Below are positions 60,870 through 64,000 of a stretch of 64,000 nucleotides of DNA, piece after piece. Source of the DNA: Robinsoniella peoriensis (GTDB lineage Bacteria; Bacillota; Clostridia; Lachnospirales; Lachnospiraceae); assembly GCF_042680125.1 (NCBI RefSeq), contig NZ_JBHTNY010000003.1; one strand, given 5' to 3'. Within the stretch, counting starts at the first letter, position 1. Each line of letters begins with the position of its first letter. The position numbers and the translations under genes are program-made. The notes under the pieces are model-generated. The model saw only the letters and a program-made list of their open reading frames with translations, was not told where the DNA came from and did not search any database.

Positions 60870-60898
60870 ATAATAGCTTACTTTGTACAAAAATACAA
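60870..60898 (-). promoter_or_regulatory. Promoter of the dcw cluster (PmraZ)
   Basis: TTGTAT, a 17-base spacer and TATTAT on the minus strand. The MraZ boxes start about 10 bases downstream of the -10, over the transcription start. Confidence 0.65.
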
Positions 60899-61592
60899 GG
60901 GCTAATTTTATTTTTTTTGCATAAGAATTTCTTAAGGAGCCCGCCATTTTTCGCCATTTTTCGCGGGTTTTACCAGATATTGTGTGTGTAAAAGCGAAAT
61001 ATACCAGATAAATGTGCACAGTGGGAAATATTACCATAAAAATTGGGAAGCCTTGTTATCGTGGGGAGGGAAGTGGGGGGATAATCTGTTTTTTCTGTTG
61101 CTGTTATCACTTTTAACTATGAAAATGTGCTATATATCCCCCACTGATTTACACTATATTTAAGCAGTTAAGATTTTCAATCCATTTCCGAATATATATT
61201 CATATTATTACATAATTATGCGTTATAATTTTTTACTTATATTTCCGGGTTCATATGAAAATTTAAATTTTTTATTCATAATTCCATTCATTATAAAAAA
61301 TTAAGCTCTCCCACTTTCCTTTATTTTTTCTTCTTTTTTACAATTTTTAGTTTTATTCTCCCACCTGTATTTATATTTTGAAAAAATTTTCTTCTATAAT
61401 CATAACCAAATCCCCACTTTAGTGATCTTCATTTCAATCCTCTCCACTTCGCCCCACCTAATTGCGTATCATTTTTACACAGATCAAAATCTATCCCACT
61501 CTAACCAGATATACTGTTCTTTTGTCATCTTATGCAGTGTTACTATTTTGTCAATTTACTGATTTGCATTTTTACAATTTGCAAATGAGAGT
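60899..61592. other. Long AT-rich gap between the dcw promoter and the lgt operon end
   Basis: About 690 bases without a supported gene. It contains a weak hairpin (CCCGC...GCGGG at about 60940-60966), G-rich and C-rich tracts near 61060-61080 and 61310-61460, and long A/T runs. No coding frame with a ribosome site, tRNA or known RNA family was seen. Confidence 0.5.
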
Positions 61593-61630
61593 AAAAAAAG
61601 AACCCGCAGTCCCCACCAGACCACAAGTTC
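61593..61630 (-). terminator. Terminator of the ychF-lgt-Spo0E-like unit
   Basis: GAACTTG and CGGGTTC form the stem (two G-T pairs) with an inner GTC/GAC, followed on the minus strand by seven T, 16 bases after the small-gene stop. Confidence 0.75.
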
Positions 61631-61645
61631 ATAAAAGAATCTATT

Positions 61646-61804
61646 TTATAATTGATTTCCCAATTTAATGTATTGACTCATCAATTCATCCACAACAATA
61701 CTTTGCTTATAGACTTCTTCTGTAAGTAAACCTCTTTCAACGATTTTATCTAAGTTCACTTTCTCTGCCTCAATTTTCCTTCTTAATTCTTCCATATGAC
61801 TCAT
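61646..61804 (-). CDS. Small Spo0E-like protein
   Basis: A 52-residue helical protein, two bases downstream of lgt. It reads MSHMEELRRKIEAEKVNLDK, then IVERGLLTEEVYKQSIVVDE and LMSQYIKLGNQL. The two-helix hairpin with QSIVVDELMSQYI resembles the SQxLDxLI signature of Spo0E-type aspartyl-phosphate phosphatases, which remove phosphate from Spo0A. The Ser-Gln pair order is changed (KQS), so the match is good but not exact. A GGTG ribosome site lies inside the lgt end. Confidence 0.7.
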   Translation of the reverse strand: MSHMEELRRKIEAEKVNLDKIVERGLLTEEVYKQSIVVDELMSQYIKLGNQL

Positions 61805-61805
61805 A

Positions 61806-62678
61806 TCATTCACCCGTACCTTTCTCCATTTTGTTTGATTTTCTTTTGAACAAAATGATTATAATAGAAACAAATACCAACAGTATGGCTAACAACTGGG
61901 ACACCGGCAGTCCGATTACTGGCAGGAGAAGCTGGTCTGTGCGCAGCCCTTCTATCCAGGCTCTGCCTAATCCATATCCTAAGAGATACAACAAAAATAC
62001 CTCTCCATCGAATTTTTTTCGCTTAGTATACCAAATAAGTATAATCAATAATACCAGATTCCACAATCCTTCATATAAAAAAGTGGGATGCACCTGTATA
62101 TATGATACTCCATCTATCTTTTGTAAATGTTCCATCATCTGAGGGGTTACTTCCGACGATCGTACAGCGTCTAATGGAAGCCGCATGGCAAACAGATTAT
62201 TAGTATATCCACCAAACGCTTCACGGTTAAAAAAATTGCCCCACCGTCCTATTATCTGACCCAAAACAAGTCCAATGCAGGCGGTGTCTACTAATTTCCA
62301 AAACTGTAATTTCTTAATCCTGGCAAATACGTATACCGTAATTACTGCTGCTATTACACCTCCATAAATTGCCAGCCCGCCTTCACGGGTATTAAAAATC
62401 TTCCATAGATTATCTTTATAATTATCCCATGAAAAAATAACAAAATACAGTCTTGCACCAATCAGGGCAAAAAATATTGCAATTAACGCCAGGTCAAAAT
62501 AATCATCCGGATTTTGTTTCGTAACTTTCGCCACACGCATAGCTGCTAAAATCCCACACACCATTGCAATTGCAATTGTTATCCCATAATATGCAATTGG
62601 AAATCCAAATAAACTAATACTCTTACCCACATTCTCCAGTTCTATTCCCAGATTTGGGAAGGCTATCGAAGTATTCAT
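61806..62678 (-). CDS. lgt: Prolipoprotein diacylglyceryl transferase
   Basis: Transfers diacylglycerol to the lipobox Cys of prelipoproteins such as the two binding proteins in this window. It has 290 residues and seven helices. The family signature is GRWGNFFNREAFGGYT; further motifs are RLYFVIFSWDNY, EGGLAIYGG and HPTFLYEGLWN. GGAG precedes the ATG. It follows ychF by 9 bases and is followed by the Spo0E-like gene. Confidence 0.96.
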   Translation of the reverse strand: MNTSIAFPNLGIELENVGKSISLFGFPIAYYGITIAIAMVCGILAAMRVAKVTKQNPDDYFDLALIAIFFALIGARLYFVIFSWDNYKDNLWKIFNTREGGLAIYGGVIAAVITVYVFARIKKLQFWKLVDTACIGLVLGQIIGRWGNFFNREAFGGYTNNLFAMRLPLDAVRSSEVTPQMMEHLQKIDGVSYIQVHPTFLYEGLWNLVLLIILIWYTKRKKFDGEVFLLYLLGYGLGRAWIEGLRTDQLLLPVIGLPVSQLLAILLVFVSIIIILFKRKSNKMEKGTGE

Positions 62679-62687
62679 GCCGTACTC

Positions 62688-63785
62688 CTATACATTAAAC
62701 CGAAAGAGAACCACATCTCCATCTTTTACTACATAGTCTTTGCCTTCCAGTCCTACCAATCCTTTCTCTTTTGCAGCAGCATATGTCTTGCAATCCAATA
62801 AATTCTGGTAATTAACAACCTCTGCACGAATAAATCCCCTCTCAAAATCAGAATGGATCTTGCCTGCCGCCTGAGGTGCCTTGGTACCGTTTTCAATTGT
62901 CCAAGCTCTTGTTTCAGTTTCACCTGCTGTGAGATAGCTGATAAGTCCTAATAAGCTATAACTTGCTTTTATAAGTTTTTCCAATCCTGACTCTTTTAAT
63001 CCTAAATCTTCCAAAAACATTTTCTTTTCATCGTCATCCAGCTCTGCGATCTCCTGTTCGATCTGTGCGCAGATAACAAATACTTCACTGTTTTCTTTTT
63101 CAGCCAGTTCGCGGACCGACTGAACATAACGATTGGATGCGCCATCATCCGCAAGATCGTCTTCCGCCACATTTGCTGCAAATATTACCGGTTTGTATGT
63201 CAAGAGATTATAAGAACTGATCCATTCTGTCTCTTCATCATCCTCAGCAGTAAAACTGACCGCCATTTTTCCATCTTCCAGATGCGCTTTTACTCTCTGC
63301 AGGAAGTCTAATTCTTTGGCAAGCGTTTTGTCATTTCGGGCACCTTTAGAGGCCTTGGCAATCCTTCTCTCCATTATTTCAATGTCTGAGAATATAAGTT
63401 CCAGATTAATTGTTTCAATGTCCCTGATAGGATCTACACTTCCATCCACATGAATTACATTTGTATCCTCAAAGCAGCGGACTACGTGCACAATAGCATC
63501 CACTTCTCGAATATTAGCCAGGAATTGATTTCCTAATCCCTCTCCCTTTGACGCCCCCTTTACAAGGCCTGCGATATCAACAAATTCAATTACCGCCGGG
63601 GTAACCTTCGCTGAATTATATAAATCTGCTAATAACTTTAGCCGCTCATCTGGTACCATTACAACTCCCACATTTGGATCTATAGTACAGAACGGATAAT
63701 TCGCAGATTCTGCTCCAGCTTTTGTTAAAGAATTAAATAATGTGCTTTTACCGACATTCGGTAAACCTACGATTCCTAGTTTCAT
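62688..63785 (-). CDS. ychF: Redox-regulated ATPase YchF (OLA1 family)
   Basis: Ribosome-associated P-loop ATPase, 365 residues. The G1 motif is GIVGLPNVGKSTLFNSL, G3 is VDIAGLVKGAS and the modified G4 is NVAED-like in IFAANVAEDDL. The C-terminal TGS domain contains RGFIRAEVVNYQ. ATG 63785 follows AAAGGAAATC; the longer frame to 63920 covers the promoter. It heads a ychF-lgt unit. Confidence 0.97.
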   Translation of the reverse strand: MKLGIVGLPNVGKSTLFNSLTKAGAESANYPFCTIDPNVGVVMVPDERLKLLADLYNSAKVTPAVIEFVDIAGLVKGASKGEGLGNQFLANIREVDAIVHVVRCFEDTNVIHVDGSVDPIRDIETINLELIFSDIEIMERRIAKASKGARNDKTLAKELDFLQRVKAHLEDGKMAVSFTAEDDEETEWISSYNLLTYKPVIFAANVAEDDLADDGASNRYVQSVRELAEKENSEVFVICAQIEQEIAELDDDEKKMFLEDLGLKESGLEKLIKASYSLLGLISYLTAGETETRAWTIENGTKAPQAAGKIHSDFERGFIRAEVVNYQNLLDCKTYAAAKEKGLVGLEGKDYVVKDGDVVLFRFNV

Positions 63786-63849
63786 GTATGATTTCCTTTC
63801 TTGTATTCCGTTTTTCTTTGTTTTTCTTTTGTATCTCTTAACAAGTAAC

Positions 63850-63879
63850 AGTTTATCACAGAATCTGACAAAAATGCAA
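63850..63879 (-). promoter_or_regulatory. Candidate promoter of ychF
   Basis: TTGCAT, an 18-base spacer and TAAACT on the minus strand, about 65 bases before the start. Confidence 0.45.
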
Positions 63880-63941
63880 GCTTTTCTACCTTTAAGATGT
63901 CGACATATTTCGCCAGTCAAATTTAAATTTTCACAAAATTA

Positions 63942-64000
63942 TTAATCCCTTGATTCTATCACGATTAGAGCACCTTCGGTCACAGAAATCAGTGCTTCTT
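63942..64000 (-). CDS. Possible 3' end of an unrecognised gene (partial)
   Basis: A minus-strand frame entering from the right edge reads EALISVTEGALIVIESRD and ends at TAA 63942. The residue pattern looks like real protein, but only 18 codons are visible, so neither family nor certainty can be given. Confidence 0.35.
   Translation of the reverse strand, partial: EALISVTEGALIVIESRD

Overview
The window reads as one chromosomal stretch of a spore-forming, anaerobic Gram-positive of the Lachnospiraceae (Clostridium cluster XIVa) type. Supporting signs are moderately low GC, strong AGGAGG-type ribosome sites, frequent TTG starts, spoIIGA-sigE, sigG and a Spo0E-like gene, a dcw (division and cell wall) cluster without ftsA, and a DUF5716/DUF5717-type gene set that I associate with Lachnospiraceae. 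Nearly all genes are on the minus strand; the exceptions are a PAP2-like phosphatase, ymxH and an AraC regulator. No rRNA, tRNA, CRISPR array or intact mobile element was seen.

Layout from left to right. 1-1379: purF (partial) and purC with a clear promoter. 1415-4030: a polar amino-acid ABC transporter. 4062-5008: an accessory patch with an IS3-type transposase remnant, a small secreted protein and a long palindromic repeat. 5057-10600: a three-gene operon of a 1182-residue Ig-like/helical-repeat protein, a degenerate Hsp70/actin-fold protein and a small helical protein. This is the best candidate for an undescribed system. 10887-12627: PAP2-like phosphatase, nrdR and ymxH. 12635-16806: KtrAB potassium uptake followed by a KdpD/KdpE-like two-component pair. 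17108-21275: amidohydrolase, tocopherol-cyclase-like protein and a Rieske flavoprotein. 21321-22097: sigG. 22227-37173: a mannoside catabolism locus with GH2, GH38 and GH125 enzymes, an LplABC-type ABC importer, a YesMN two-component system and YesL. 37367-39076: sigE and spoIIGA behind a promoter with a 21-bp spacer and paired Spo0A boxes. 39271-40976: aroD and a hendecad-repeat coiled-coil protein. 41293-46811: galE, two paralogous sugar nucleotidyltransferases, a NahK-like kinase and an AraC regulator, probably hexosamine or galactose salvage. 46871-60898: the dcw cluster, transcribed mraZ, rsmH, ftsL, two PBPs, mraY, murD, ftsW, murA, ftsQ, ftsZ, with a MraZ-box array at its head. 61646-63785: ychF, lgt and a 52-residue Spo0E-like gene.

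Read together, the conserved backbone (dcw to ftsZ, spoIIGA-sigE, sigG, ymxH, nrdR) is interrupted by accessory blocks. A 15-kb mannoside locus sits between sigE and sigG, and a 9-kb potassium/redox block lies between sigG and ymxH. At least two families of palindromic intergenic repeats, each with two copies, sit at gene junctions, one of them inside the dcw cluster.

Gene starts were moved from the longest reading frame wherever a ribosome binding site decided the matter. Promoters and terminators were found by eye; none has experimental support here.
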